Part shown: one piece after another, positions 26,025 to 34,959 of the stretch
How positions within the stretch are numbered: position 1 is the stretch's first letter
Layout of the letters: each line of letters opens with the position of its first letter
Assembly: GCA_900317935.1 (NCBI GenBank)
Contig: ONIU01000007.1
Coordinates: 1 to 64,000 of the forward strand
Origin: an uncultured bacterium
GTDB taxonomy: Bacteria > Muiribacteriota > Ozemobacteria > Ozemobacterales > Ozemobacteraceae
DNA length: 64,000 nucleotides
Direction of reading: 5' to 3'
The notes under the pieces: generated by a model
What the model saw: only the letters and a program-made list of their open reading frames with translations
What the model was told of the DNA's origin: nothing
Database searches by the model: none
Made by a program: the position numbers and the translations under genes

Positions 26025-26363
26025 ATGGCTGATATTCCAGAATTAATAAAAATAGTTATAGAAACTTTAAAAGATAAAAAGGCAGAAAATCTTGTTGTAT
26101 TAGATGTCAGAAAGCTTGTTAATTATACTGATTTCTTTATAATTGCTACAGGCAATTCTACTACTCATGCTCAGACCTTGGCTGATGCTGTTGGTAAGCT
26201 TTTAAAGAAGCCGGAAGAAGGTTTGAAAACAGAAAATGACCCACAGGCAAACTGGCTTTTGATAGACGGTGGTGATTTTGTTTTACATGTGTTCCAGCCT
26301 AATGCTAGAAAGTTCTATGGTTTGGAAGAACTTTGGGAAGATGCTGAACGAGTTGAAATTTAA
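26025..26363 (+). CDS. rsfS: Ribosome silencing factor RsfS (Iojap family)
   Basis: 112 residues, the usual length. RsfS binds ribosomal protein L14 and blocks joining of the subunits in starvation. The signatures LDVRKLVNYTDFFIIATGNSTTHAQTLAD (in outline), DPQANWLLIDGGDFVLHVF and ARKFYGLEELW are clear. It lies 20 bp after the VOR-like genes, with no separate promoter visible. Downstream is a heptanucleotide array. Confidence 0.96.
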   Translation: MADIPELIKIVIETLKDKKAENLVVLDVRKLVNYTDFFIIATGNSTTHAQTLADAVGKLLKKPEEGLKTENDPQANWLLIDGGDFVLHVFQPNARKFYGLEELWEDAERVEI

Positions 26364-26403
26364 GAGTTAGACACAAGACCATATATGTATGGAGACATAA
26401 GAA

Positions 26404-26585
26404 TTCTTGTAGCTTATAGCTTGAGTCTTGTGTCTTAAATCTTATATCTTATATCTTGTATCTTGTATCTTACATCTTGCGTCTTAAGTCTTGTATCTTA
26501 ATTCTTAATTCTTAATTCTTAAGTCTTAAATCTTATATCTTGTAACTTATATCTTGTAACTTGTAACTTATATCTTGTAACTTAA
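26404..26585. repeat. 26-unit heptanucleotide tandem array
   Basis: 182 bp divide exactly into 26 units of 7 bp with the pattern NNCTTRN (variants such as ATCTTAT, ATCTTGT, TTCTTAA, AACTTAT, GTCTTAA). The core CTT and the following purine are kept in every unit, while flanks vary. The array fills the whole gap between rsfS and rsmE and ends 4 bp before the rsmE ATG, so it occupies the leader. It is not coding: stop codons appear in the units. Confidence 0.92.
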
Positions 26586-26589
26586 AAAC

Positions 26590-27294
26590 ATGGTTCCTCA
26601 TAGTCGAATAGTAGAAGTTAATCCTGACGGAAAACTAACCAAAGACAATCGCCACAGACTTGAACGGGTCTTAAGATTAAGACCTGGAGATAAGTTTGTC
26701 ATTACTGATGGTTGCGGAAAAGAGTCAGAGGCTGTTTTAGAAAAAGATGGAGATTATTCTATCGTTTCCTGGTATGAGCCGAATAGAGAGCCAGACATTG
26801 ATGTAACTTTATTTATAGCTCTTTCTAAAGGTGATAGATTGGAATGGGTTATTGAAAAAGCTGTAGAAATGGGGGTTCGAAAAATTGTTCCCTTGATTAG
26901 CGAGCATTGTATTGTTAAAGAAGCAAGTGATAATAAACTTGAGCGTTGGCAAAAGATTGCTGAAACAGCAATGATTCAGTGTGGCGGATGTTTGTTACCG
27001 AGTGTTGCAGCGCCTTTAAAACTGTTTAATATTTCTAAGCCTGATTCTACGACACTTCCGCTTTTTTTGTATGAAGAAAATATGAATTATTCTGTATCTG
27101 GATTAAAAGATATTCCTTCTGATATAAAAAAAATATGGGTAATATCTGGTCCTGAAGGTGGTTTTTCTGATTCTGAAGTAAAATTCTTTAAAGATTCTGG
27201 CTGGAAGACTATTTGGCTTGGCAAACGGTTGTTTAGAATGGATACAGCACCAATAGTAGCTCTTGCAAACATACTATCTTCTTATTGGTTATAA
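26590..27294 (+). CDS. rsmE: 16S rRNA m3U1498 methyltransferase RsmE
   Basis: 234 residues, the family length. It methylates N3 of U1498 in 16S rRNA with S-adenosylmethionine through a knotted SPOUT fold. Seen are the N-terminal PUA-like part (HRLERVLRLRPGDKFVITDG), the block KGDRLEWVIEKAVEMGVRKIVPL, and the knot motifs ISGPEGGFSDSEV and LGKRLFRMDTAPIVAL. The ATG lies 4 bp after the heptamer array, and no Shine-Dalgarno sequence is present, so translation may be inefficient or leaderless-like. Both points are inference. Confidence 0.93.
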   Translation: MVPHSRIVEVNPDGKLTKDNRHRLERVLRLRPGDKFVITDGCGKESEAVLEKDGDYSIVSWYEPNREPDIDVTLFIALSKGDRLEWVIEKAVEMGVRKIVPLISEHCIVKEASDNKLERWQKIAETAMIQCGGCLLPSVAAPLKLFNISKPDSTTLPLFLYEENMNYSVSGLKDIPSDIKKIWVISGPEGGFSDSEVKFFKDSGWKTIWLGKRLFRMDTAPIVALANILSSYWL

Positions 27295-27326
27295 ATTCGT
27301 ACATAAAAAATAAACTAAATCTCTAA

Positions 27327-28646
27327 TACAATGACAGTTATTGTGGAACCGGTTATGCTTCTCCTTTTGAAGAAAGCTCAAGTATTAGTGTTACAAATAA
27401 AACAGAAGATGTTGCTGTTTCTAAAAATTCAGACGATACCAAAGAAGAAAAAAGCGGCTTTTGGTCTTCTGTAGGGAAAATAGCTAAAAAAGGTGCAAAA
27501 GTAGTTGTAGGCGGTGCAAAAGCAGTTAAAGATGTGGCTGTAAGCGGTTATAATAAGGTATCAGGAGCTGTTAGTTCCATTACCAAGAAAAATAAAGACT
27601 ATATCGTAGAATCAATTTTCTTGCCAGGTCATGAAAGTAAAGAAATGGTTTGTCAGGGAATAGCTTATTTACCAGAAACGGTTATGGATGCGGATCAACA
27701 GGGTGATGGTTCTTATTGCAAGTATGTTCTTTTATCGTATTACCCTAAAAATAGTGATCAGCCTTCGCAAATATTGGTTGTAGACAGAGCTTCCAAGAAA
27801 GCTGTAAAACGTTATGCCTTATATAAAGAAAATGGAAAACCTTATACAGGGCATGCCGGCGGTATTGCTGTAGCCGGAAAGTATTTATGGGTAGCTTCCG
27901 GCGGAACTATTTATGGATTTGATGTTCAGGAAATAATGGATTTTATTAAGGATGATAAAACTAAGGCTAAAGCTGTTGACGGTCTTCCAAAGAGCATGGA
28001 TAAGCTGCCCGGCAAAGATTTGACAGCAGTTAAGACTTATTCTGTAGACAGCAAAGCAAGCTTTGTAAGTTTTGATGGAAAATATATTTGGGTTGGAGAT
28101 TTTACGAAGGGAAGCAATTATAAACCAGTAAAGCATCATAAAATTATGGGCAGAAACAATTGGATTGCAGGATATTTAGTTGATTCTGATGGTTATCCAA
28201 CTTCAAGCGTTGAATATACTTATAAAGATGGTGATGATTCAGAAACTGTTCACAAGCCAGATGCCGTAATTGCAATGCGTGAATCTGTTCAGGGCATGGC
28301 TGTATGCGGCGATTATATTGCTTTAACTGTTTCTTATGGTGCTACAAATTCAAAATTAGCTCTTTATAAGAATCCATTAAAAACAGACAGCGAAAAAATT
28401 ACTTATGACCCAGAAGGACAGCATGGAAGATATTCTGTTGATGCTTGGGAATTAGCTGACAAGAAAAACTGGATTGAAACTGTTACTTTACCAGCTGGTG
28501 CAGAAGACTTGGAATATGATGGTGAAAATCTCTATGTAACCTTTGAATGCTCTTCTAAGAATTATAAAACAAAATGGAGATTGAACCCACTAGTCAAGAT
28601 AACGGATGATTTTTATCTGTTTAATCCTCAGGCAATAGTAAAATAA
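27327..28646 (+). pseudogene. Signal-less paralogue of the secreted protein at 28786
   Basis: The open frame runs from 27327 (after a TAA at 27324) to 28646 and matches the next gene over its length, but no ATG lies at its 5' end. The first residues (YASPFEE) match the signal-peptide end of the paralogue (FASPFDE), so the secretion signal has been lost. The first usable start is GTG 27534 (370 residues), with no ribosome site. Shared blocks include GHAGGIAVAGKYLWVASGG, SKASFVSFDGKYIWVGDF and VKHHKIMGRNNWIAGYLVDSDGYPTS. It could be a truncated pseudogene or a cytoplasmic form. The frame is otherwise intact, so the loss is recent or due to assembly. Confidence 0.6.
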
Positions 28647-28668
28647 TCTAATTGAATAAATAAAAAAC

Positions 28669-28704
28669 AATGGTCAGTCTTATAGATTGGCCATTATTTT
28701 TTTT
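28669..28704 (+). terminator. Rho-independent terminator after the truncated paralogue
   Basis: AATGGTCAGTCT, loop TAT, AGATTGGCCATT and a T-rich run form a 12-bp stem with two wobble pairs. Confidence 0.8.
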
Positions 28705-28785
28705 AGATGTTGTTTTAATGTACAATTAGTTTTAAACTAAACCCATAGAAACAAGGTATATTCTATTACGAAGGAGAAAAAGCTC

Positions 28786-30183
28786 ATGAAAAATAGTTTT
28801 TATAAATCATTAATGATAATTGCATCTTTGATGCTTTTTAATGGTTCAGTAAATAATTGTTTTGCTTCACCCTTTGATGAAGATGGCATTTTTACAAAAG
28901 TAAAAAACGGAGTTGCAGAAAAAGCTGGTAAAGCAAAGGATTTCGTAGTAGATAAAGCCGGTGACGTTAAAGATTTTGTTGTAGACAAAGCTGGAGATGT
29001 TAAAGATTTTGTAGTTGACAAGGCTGGGAACGTAAAAGAAGGGGTAAAAGACTGCTATAGCAATGCTACTAGTAAGATTAATACTCTATTTAATAAAGGT
29101 AAACTTCCTTCTTATGTAAAAGAGGCTATTTTCATACCTGGGCATGACAGTAAAGAAATGATTTGCCAAGGTATTGCTTATTTGCCTGAAAAGGTAATGG
29201 AACCAAGTGAACAGCCGAATGGTTCATATTTTAGATATATCCTTTTGTCGTATTATCCAAAAGAAAGCGATCAGCCTTCTCATTTGGTAGTTATTGATAG
29301 AAAAACTGGTAAGCCAATTAAGCGTTTTCCATTATACAAAAAAAACGGTAAACCTTATACTGGTCACGCCGGCGGTGTTGCTGTAGCAGGCAAATATGTC
29401 TGGGTAGCTTCTGGAAGATGTATCTATGGTTTCAGCACTCAGGAAATCATTAATTTTATATCTGATAATAAGACAAAAGCTGTAGCTGAAGATGGCTTGC
29501 CTGATAGTTTCGATGCTCTTCCTTCATATCGATTGACTGCAATGGCTGATTATGATGTTGACAGCAAAGCCAGTTTCGTAAGTTTTGATGGAAAGTATAT
29601 CTGGGTTGGGGATTTTGCAAAGGGAATCGGTAAAGAATATAGTCCAATAAAGCATCATAAGATTATGGGTAAAAATGCATGGGTAGCCGGTTATCTTGTT
29701 GATTCTGATGGTTATCCTACTTCAACAGAAGAATATTCTTACAAAGATGGCGATGATACTGAATATGCACATAAGCCCGATGTGGTTGTTGCAATAAATG
29801 ACTTTGTTCAGGGATTGGCTTTTTGTGGTAAATACGTTGCTTTATCTATATCCATGGGACCAATTAATTCAAGATTGGCAATGTACAAAAACCCATTAAA
29901 TACAGAAAGTAAGAAACTTACTTATTCTCCTGCAGGCTGTGATAAAAGTTTTACAGTTGATGCTTGGGGCTTAGGAAGCGGGATATTTAAAAAATCAGTT
30001 AAGACAGTAAAATATTCTTGTGGTTCTGAAGATATGGAATATGACGGGAAAAACCTTTATGTTGCCTTTGAATGCTCTTCTCCAAACTATACTCAATCTT
30101 GGAAGAATATAAATCCGACTGTTAAAATGACTGAAGATTTTTATATTATTGATCCAGAAATTGTCGTAAAAAAAGGTAAATAA
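28786..30183 (+). CDS. Secreted propeller-like protein with three 11-residue repeats
   Basis: 465 residues. A signal peptide (cleavage near CFASP) follows GAAGGAG. Residues 51-83 hold three KDFVVDKAGDV-type repeats, probably an amphipathic stalk. Residues about 105-465 have repeated strands with W/Y and small residues, such as GHAGGVAVAGKYVWVASG, KASFVSFDGKYIWVGDF and EDMEYDGKNLYVAFECSS, which suggests a beta-propeller. I do not recognise a named family. It is intact and paralogous to the signal-less frame upstream. Confidence 0.75.
   Translation: MKNSFYKSLMIIASLMLFNGSVNNCFASPFDEDGIFTKVKNGVAEKAGKAKDFVVDKAGDVKDFVVDKAGDVKDFVVDKAGNVKEGVKDCYSNATSKINTLFNKGKLPSYVKEAIFIPGHDSKEMICQGIAYLPEKVMEPSEQPNGSYFRYILLSYYPKESDQPSHLVVIDRKTGKPIKRFPLYKKNGKPYTGHAGGVAVAGKYVWVASGRCIYGFSTQEIINFISDNKTKAVAEDGLPDSFDALPSYRLTAMADYDVDSKASFVSFDGKYIWVGDFAKGIGKEYSPIKHHKIMGKNAWVAGYLVDSDGYPTSTEEYSYKDGDDTEYAHKPDVVVAINDFVQGLAFCGKYVALSISMGPINSRLAMYKNPLNTESKKLTYSPAGCDKSFTVDAWGLGSGIFKKSVKTVKYSCGSEDMEYDGKNLYVAFECSSPNYTQSWKNINPTVKMTEDFYIIDPEIVVKKGK
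28936..29034 (+). repeat. Three 33-bp in-frame repeats
   Basis: Three copies (28936, 28969, 29002) encode KDFVVDKAGDV, KDFVVDKAGDV and KDFVVDKAGNV. Codons differ between copies, so the repeat is not a very recent duplication. The amphipathic 11-residue period fits a helix. Confidence 0.9.
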
Positions 30184-30205
30184 TACTTTTACTATATAGA
30201 CTGAT

Positions 30206-30250
30206 AAGAATCAGCAATTAGCAAATAGTCTAATTGCTGATTCTTTTTTA
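30206..30250 (+). terminator. Terminator of the secreted-protein gene
   Basis: AGAATCAGCAATTAG, a 9-bp loop, CTAATTGCTGATTCT and a T-run form a perfect 15-bp stem after the stop at 30183. Confidence 0.9.
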
Positions 30251-30265
30251 TAATTAATTTATATA

Positions 30266-30303
30266 TAAAAAACTCAAAGTTTCATATGAAACTTTGAGTT
30301 TTG
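30266..30303. terminator. Bidirectional terminator between convergent genes
   Basis: AAAACTCAAAGTTTC, loop ATAT, GAAACTTTGAGTTTT and T-runs on both strands; the minus-strand reading serves the HMG-CoA reductase fusion. Confidence 0.88.
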
Positions 30304-30328
30304 GGTTTTTAATTATTGTTTTTAGTAT

Positions 30329-33300
30329 TTAGGCTTCTTTTTTGTTTAAGCCACCGTTTCTGCCATATTTAGCATGTGCGTTAGTGAATTCATCTGATGC
30401 CATAGCACCTGTGATTGATATTTCACCAGCAAGAACAGTTGCAGCAAGAATTTCAGCCAGTTTCTTAGCTTTACCAGGACCAGCACACTGCATTATTTCT
30501 AAGCATTTCTTTTGGGTTGGAAGTCTAGTTCCGCCACCAACAGTGCCTACCATAATGTCTGGTAAAGTTACGCTTATCTGCAGAGCTCCGTCTATAAGCT
30601 TCATATAGGTAACACCACAAGCAGATTCTGCAACACATGCTGGGTCTTGTCCAGCGGCTATATAAACTGCTGCCAGCATATTGGCGTAATGAGCTTGAAC
30701 TCCGAAAGAATGAGCTTGTAATGAAGTAATCATGGTTAATTCACCAAGTCGGATAATTCTTTCTGGAGTAGTATGCAGGAACTGTTTAACTAAATCTGCA
30801 GGTATTCTAACTACTGCAACAACTTTCTTTCCGCGGTTTCTTGTGAAGTTAACGGAGTTAACTTTTTTATCGCCAGAAAGGTTGGATTCTAAGAACCAGT
30901 CATAGATTGAGCCATCATATGCATTAAGAATATAATCTATAGCTGCTCTAGTGGCTATGGTAGTCATGTTCTGACCAGAAGCGTCACCAGTAGAATAGAC
31001 TAGTCTTAATACAAGCTGGGTTCCTATAGGATACTGTTCAATAGTTAGAAGTTTGCCGAACTTTGTAGTTGCATCAGCAGATTTTTTGATGCTTGCAAAG
31101 TTGTTTATTATCCATTCAGAGAATTTTTCTAAGTCTGAAAGGGTAGCAAATTCAAATACTGGAGTTCTTATCAAACTATCTTCGAGTATGCGAACTTCTG
31201 CACCGCCAGACATAGTTATAATCTGACAACCACGTGCTACAGAAGATACCAAAGCGCCTTCCGTAGTAGCTAATGGAACATAAAAATCACCATTTGCATG
31301 TTCGCCTTTAACTTTAAGAGGTCCACAAATGCCTATAGGTAATGTTACAAATCCGGCAAAACCTTCTATGTTACCACAGTAAGCTTCTGGGTCATCTGGT
31401 TTTGGAAGAGCAAAATTCTGATTGCCAGTGTAATTTCTTATGAATTTTTGTCTAGCTTCAATAGCTTCTAATGAATAATCAAGAAGCGGAGGCATATCTT
31501 CGTTTGAAGCAGTTTCAGAACGGTTTACTTCTGACATTTTGCTTGTGTCAACCTTAGTAGCTAAGAAAGAGAACAAATCGTCAAAAGTTTCTACAGAACT
31601 GCCTATCAGCTCTTTGAAGGAAATACCGAAACGTTTTTCCAGCTTAAGAAGCATAGCTATGATTCCAAGAGAATCAAGCTGAATGAAAGAGTCTAATCTT
31701 GTAGAAAGCTTAATTTTGTGATAGTCAGCTTTTAAGAAGTTTGCTATTTCTTGTCTGAAAGCTTCGAAAAGCTGTTCATTTCTTGGAGCAGAACTAATTT
31801 CTTCTTGCTTTGGACCAGTTTCTGCAGGTTTATGTTCTTTTCCGCTCAAAGCTTCTGCTAATTCAAAGCGTTTAACTTTTGTGCTGGCAGAACGTGGAAG
31901 AGGTGAGCCAAGCATGAATATCTTTCTGATTTTTTCTGGTTCTGGCCAATCTTCTGTTTGAGCTCTAAGGTCAGCTTCAACATACTTTAATACATCTTCT
32001 GATGCTTTACCTTCAAATACGCCTTTTCTTGGAACAAATGCAAAAGCTGGAACTTCAAGGCCATCAAGAACTATGCCGAAAATAGAGTATTCTTCAGCAT
32101 ATTTCAAAGTGCCGAGTCTTACTTCCAGTTCATCAGGATAAACATTTACACCGGAACCAGAGATAATAACTTCTTTGGCTCTGCCGCGAATATAAATATT
32201 ACCTTGTTCGTCAATAGAAGCTAAATCGCCTGTTTTAAAATAGCCATCTTCAAACAGAGTCTGATCTAATTCTGGTTGATTGTATATACCGGACAACAAA
32301 GTCGGTGAAGAAATCAGAAGTTCTCCAACTCCATTAACAGGATTATTGATTTTGACTTTAACTACTTCTAATGGTTTACCAATAGAATTTGGAGGACAAT
32401 CACCACCATTAAATATAATACCTGCTGCGGTTTCGGTCATACCAAAACCTTGGGAGATCTTAACGCCTTTGCTAGCAAGGAACATAATTGTTTTGGGATT
32501 TGGAGCTGCACCACCAACTACTATATCTATTGGTGGCAGTTTAAAATCTGGATTCTGCATGAAAGACAGAGCTAAGAGATCGCATAGTCTAGGAACAGCA
32601 AGCAAGAATCTGGATTGATACTTCATTATCAAACCGAACATTTCTGCCGGATTGAGAGTATTGCATAATATATTGGTACAATGCCAATATAACGGGGTGA
32701 TTCCAGAATCTACTAATGCAAAAACATGGCTAAAAGGTAATATAGTAACAATTTTATCTCTTGGTACACAATGAACGAGATTTTTTGCATTTTTTGCAGA
32801 TTCAATCAAGGCTCTATGGCTAAGCATAATTCCTTTTGGTCTGCCAGTTGTCCCAGAGGTATACATTAGAGCAGCTATATCGTGAGGTTTAACTTCTCTG
32901 TCTGCAGGAGCATGGGATGTGCTGTTACCTTTAACTAATATTTCGTATTCGTCTTCGAATATAAATTTGGCTTTATAATCTTCAGGGATATATTGATTGA
33001 ATCTCTGAGAATATTTGCGCATCATTATAATGACAGCTGGGTTGCTGTCTGCTAATATTGACTGAAATCTGTCTAATGCTGTATTCCCATCTAATGGAAC
33101 AGCAATTCTGCCAGAACTGGCTATACCTATAAAAATAGGCATCCAAAACAAATGATTTTCAGTTACCATGAGGACTCTTTCACCTCTATTAATGGCAACT
33201 CTATTAAGAACTTCTGCTATTTCTTGTGATTTTTCTTCAAACTGCTGATAATTTAATTTAGTAACCTTACCAGCTTGTTCAAATATAATAGCATCTAAAT

Positions 33301-33346
33301 CAGCAATTTCGCTGATATTCTGGATTTTCAGAGTATCTCCAAACAT
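30329..33346 (-). CDS. Fused acyl-adenylating enzyme, acyl carrier protein and HMG-CoA reductase
   Basis: 1005 residues in three modules. Residues about 1-500 are an ANL-family AMP ligase: P-loop MYTSGTTGRPKG (161-172), QGFGMTET (299-306), TGDLASIDEQG (372-382) and the catalytic Lys K490 in RSASTKVKRFEL. Residues about 525-597 are an acyl carrier protein with Ser559 in the LDSL motif. Residues about 620-1000 are class I type HMG-CoA reductase: TTEGALVSSVARGC with E696, GDASGQNM with D788, K827/K828 in SGDKKVNSVN, the GTVGGGTRLPTQ segment, and H991 near the end (NAHAKYGRN). All catalytic residues are present. This enzyme makes mevalonate in isoprenoid synthesis. The fusion suggests a carrier-bound substrate. 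AGGAG precedes the ATG at a rather long distance. Confidence 0.9.
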   Translation of the reverse strand: MFGDTLKIQNISEIADLDAIIFEQAGKVTKLNYQQFEEKSQEIAEVLNRVAINRGERVLMVTENHLFWMPIFIGIASSGRIAVPLDGNTALDRFQSILADSNPAVIIMMRKYSQRFNQYIPEDYKAKFIFEDEYEILVKGNSTSHAPADREVKPHDIAALMYTSGTTGRPKGIMLSHRALIESAKNAKNLVHCVPRDKIVTILPFSHVFALVDSGITPLYWHCTNILCNTLNPAEMFGLIMKYQSRFLLAVPRLCDLLALSFMQNPDFKLPPIDIVVGGAAPNPKTIMFLASKGVKISQGFGMTETAAGIIFNGGDCPPNSIGKPLEVVKVKINNPVNGVGELLISSPTLLSGIYNQPELDQTLFEDGYFKTGDLASIDEQGNIYIRGRAKEVIISGSGVNVYPDELEVRLGTLKYAEEYSIFGIVLDGLEVPAFAFVPRKGVFEGKASEDVLKYVEADLRAQTEDWPEPEKIRKIFMLGSPLPRSASTKVKRFELAEALSGKEHKPAETGPKQEEISSAPRNEQLFEAFRQEIANFLKADYHKIKLSTRLDSFIQLDSLGIIAMLLKLEKRFGISFKELIGSSVETFDDLFSFLATKVDTSKMSEVNRSETASNEDMPPLLDYSLEAIEARQKFIRNYTGNQNFALPKPDDPEAYCGNIEGFAGFVTLPIGICGPLKVKGEHANGDFYVPLATTEGALVSSVARGCQIITMSGGAEVRILEDSLIRTPVFEFATLSDLEKFSEWIINNFASIKKSADATTKFGKLLTIEQYPIGTQLVLRLVYSTGDASGQNMTTIATRAAIDYILNAYDGSIYDWFLESNLSGDKKVNSVNFTRNRGKKVVAVVRIPADLVKQFLHTTPERIIRLGELTMITSLQAHSFGVQAHYANMLAAVYIAAGQDPACVAESACGVTYMKLIDGALQISVTLPDIMVGTVGGGTRLPTQKKCLEIMQCAGPGKAKKLAEILAATVLAGEISITGAMASDEFTNAHAKYGRNGGLNKKEA

Positions 33347-33648
33347 GGGAAATTTCGAACTCCTATGCTAATTAATTTTTGCATAAGATTATATCAGAAT
33401 TTTACATGTTTTGCTGAGATTTTTTGCAAAATGTGCATCTTTTCACAATCTTTAGTCACGATTTTAGCTTTTTAAACAATTCCAACTAATTAACAATTAC
33501 CACAGGCGGCGTTAGTCGCCGTATCACAACAAAGTGTCTCACAGCTAAGCGTCTCACTCGCTACTGTTATCAGCTATATGTTTGCAGGCTACCAGTAATA
33601 ATTCTCATAGTTGACAGTTACCAATCAAGAGTATAAAGTTTAAAAAAA
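33347..33648. other. 302-bp divergent intergenic region
   Basis: The region between the HMG-CoA reductase fusion and the M20 hydrolase holds no gene. Read on the minus strand it contains GTGAGAC (twice), a small GGCGactaacGCC hairpin, GCCTGTGGTAAT and GTGAAAAGATGCACAT, which also occur in that order in 3860-3990. On the plus strand TTGACA (33611-33616) and TATAAA (33632-33637) form a possible promoter with a short 15-bp spacer. Confidence 0.4.
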
Positions 33649-33660
33649 ATGGGGGCTAAT

Positions 33661-34953
33661 ATGGCTAATAATTTAGTAGATGAAGTAAATAGAATTTGTG
33701 AAGAATACTATGAAAAAACTGTAGAATTATTGACAGAAGTTATTGCATGTAAATCTTATTCTGGTCATGAAGGTGATTGTGCAGAATTATTATTGGATTT
33801 TTTTAAAAAGAATGATATTCCCGCTTTCACCGATTCAAGGGGTAGTGTGCTTGCTGTTTCTGCTTCATTCAACAAAGATAAGTTTGTGGCGGCCGGGAAT
33901 TCCAAGGAATGGGTTAAAAATATACTAAAAACAGCTAGAGAAAATAATGATAAAGTTCTAATCTATAATGCTCATATGGATGTGGTAACTGCGGATAATG
34001 CTGATGAATGGACCGATAACCCTTTTAAAGCTGTCAGAAGAGATGGAAAAATCTATGGCCGCGGAACTTGTGATATGAAGGGTGCTCTTGCGGCGATGGC
34101 CTATTCATTAGTGATTTCTAAAAAGTTAGATGAATATTATAAAAGAAATATTGTTTTACTTGGCTGTTTTGTTACAGAAGAAGAAGTTAGTGAAGGAATG
34201 GCTTTCAAAGATATTTTTGAGGAATTTGGTCTAAAAGCTGATATGGTTTTGTTGGGTGAACCATCTAAAATGCAGATTTCTAGAGGGCAGCGTGGCAAAT
34301 TAGAAATGTGTGTTGAAACAACTGGTGTCTGTTCTCACACCTCTGTTCCAGAAACTGCTGTTAGCGCAGTTTATAAATTGGCAGATGTTTTGAAAGCTGT
34401 GGAAAAATATGAATTAGACGAAAGAGCAAAATATGGGTTAGGTGCTGAAAATACTCTTAAAAGAACAACACTGGCGGTTGCTTCTGTAGAAAGCTGGCCA
34501 AAGAACAGGAGTTTTGTTCCAGATAGAGCCATGGCTTATGTTACAGGAAGATTGGCTTTGGGACAAAGTATGAAAACTGTTTGTGAGTCTTTGGAAAAGT
34601 CCGGAATATGGCCCGAAGGAACCAAATGTAGTCAGTTCGTTTATAGAGGTCAGTCTTATACAGGCAAGAAAAGCGAATGGGTTTCAGAACATTCTGGATG
34701 GGAAACTAAGATTGAATCAGACTTTTTTAAACTTGTAGAAAGCTCTTGTAGAGCTATTACAGGACAAGAACCGGTAAACAAGATTTGGCCTTTTTCTACT
34801 GATGGAGTTTATAGTGCAAGCAGAGCCGGTATTCCAACATTAGGTTTGGGACCTGGTTATGAAGAAATGGCTCATAAAATAGATGAATGGGTTAAAGAAG
34901 AAGATTTTAAATTAGCTTTTAAGATTTATTCTTTAATTCCCTTTTATAAATAG
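33661..34953 (+). CDS. M20-family metallohydrolase, YgeY-like
   Basis: 430 residues. It has the M20 zinc-site layout: AHMDVV (first His and Asp), GRGTCDMKGALAAMAYS with the bridging Asp, TEEEVSEG with the catalytic and metal glutamates, and a late His in GYEEMAHKIDEW. The best fit is the YgeY subgroup of putative deacylases or peptidases. I chose ATG 33661 because GGGGG lies 5-9 bp upstream; another ATG at 33649 overlaps that run. The substrate is not known. Confidence 0.85.
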   Translation: MANNLVDEVNRICEEYYEKTVELLTEVIACKSYSGHEGDCAELLLDFFKKNDIPAFTDSRGSVLAVSASFNKDKFVAAGNSKEWVKNILKTARENNDKVLIYNAHMDVVTADNADEWTDNPFKAVRRDGKIYGRGTCDMKGALAAMAYSLVISKKLDEYYKRNIVLLGCFVTEEEVSEGMAFKDIFEEFGLKADMVLLGEPSKMQISRGQRGKLEMCVETTGVCSHTSVPETAVSAVYKLADVLKAVEKYELDERAKYGLGAENTLKRTTLAVASVESWPKNRSFVPDRAMAYVTGRLALGQSMKTVCESLEKSGIWPEGTKCSQFVYRGQSYTGKKSEWVSEHSGWETKIESDFFKLVESSCRAITGQEPVNKIWPFSTDGVYSASRAGIPTLGLGPGYEEMAHKIDEWVKEEDFKLAFKIYSLIPFYK

Positions 34954-34959
34954 CTTAAG

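Noticed and set aside
26404-26585. CRISPR array or coding repeat
   Set aside because: 7-bp units without spacers; stop codons in the units.
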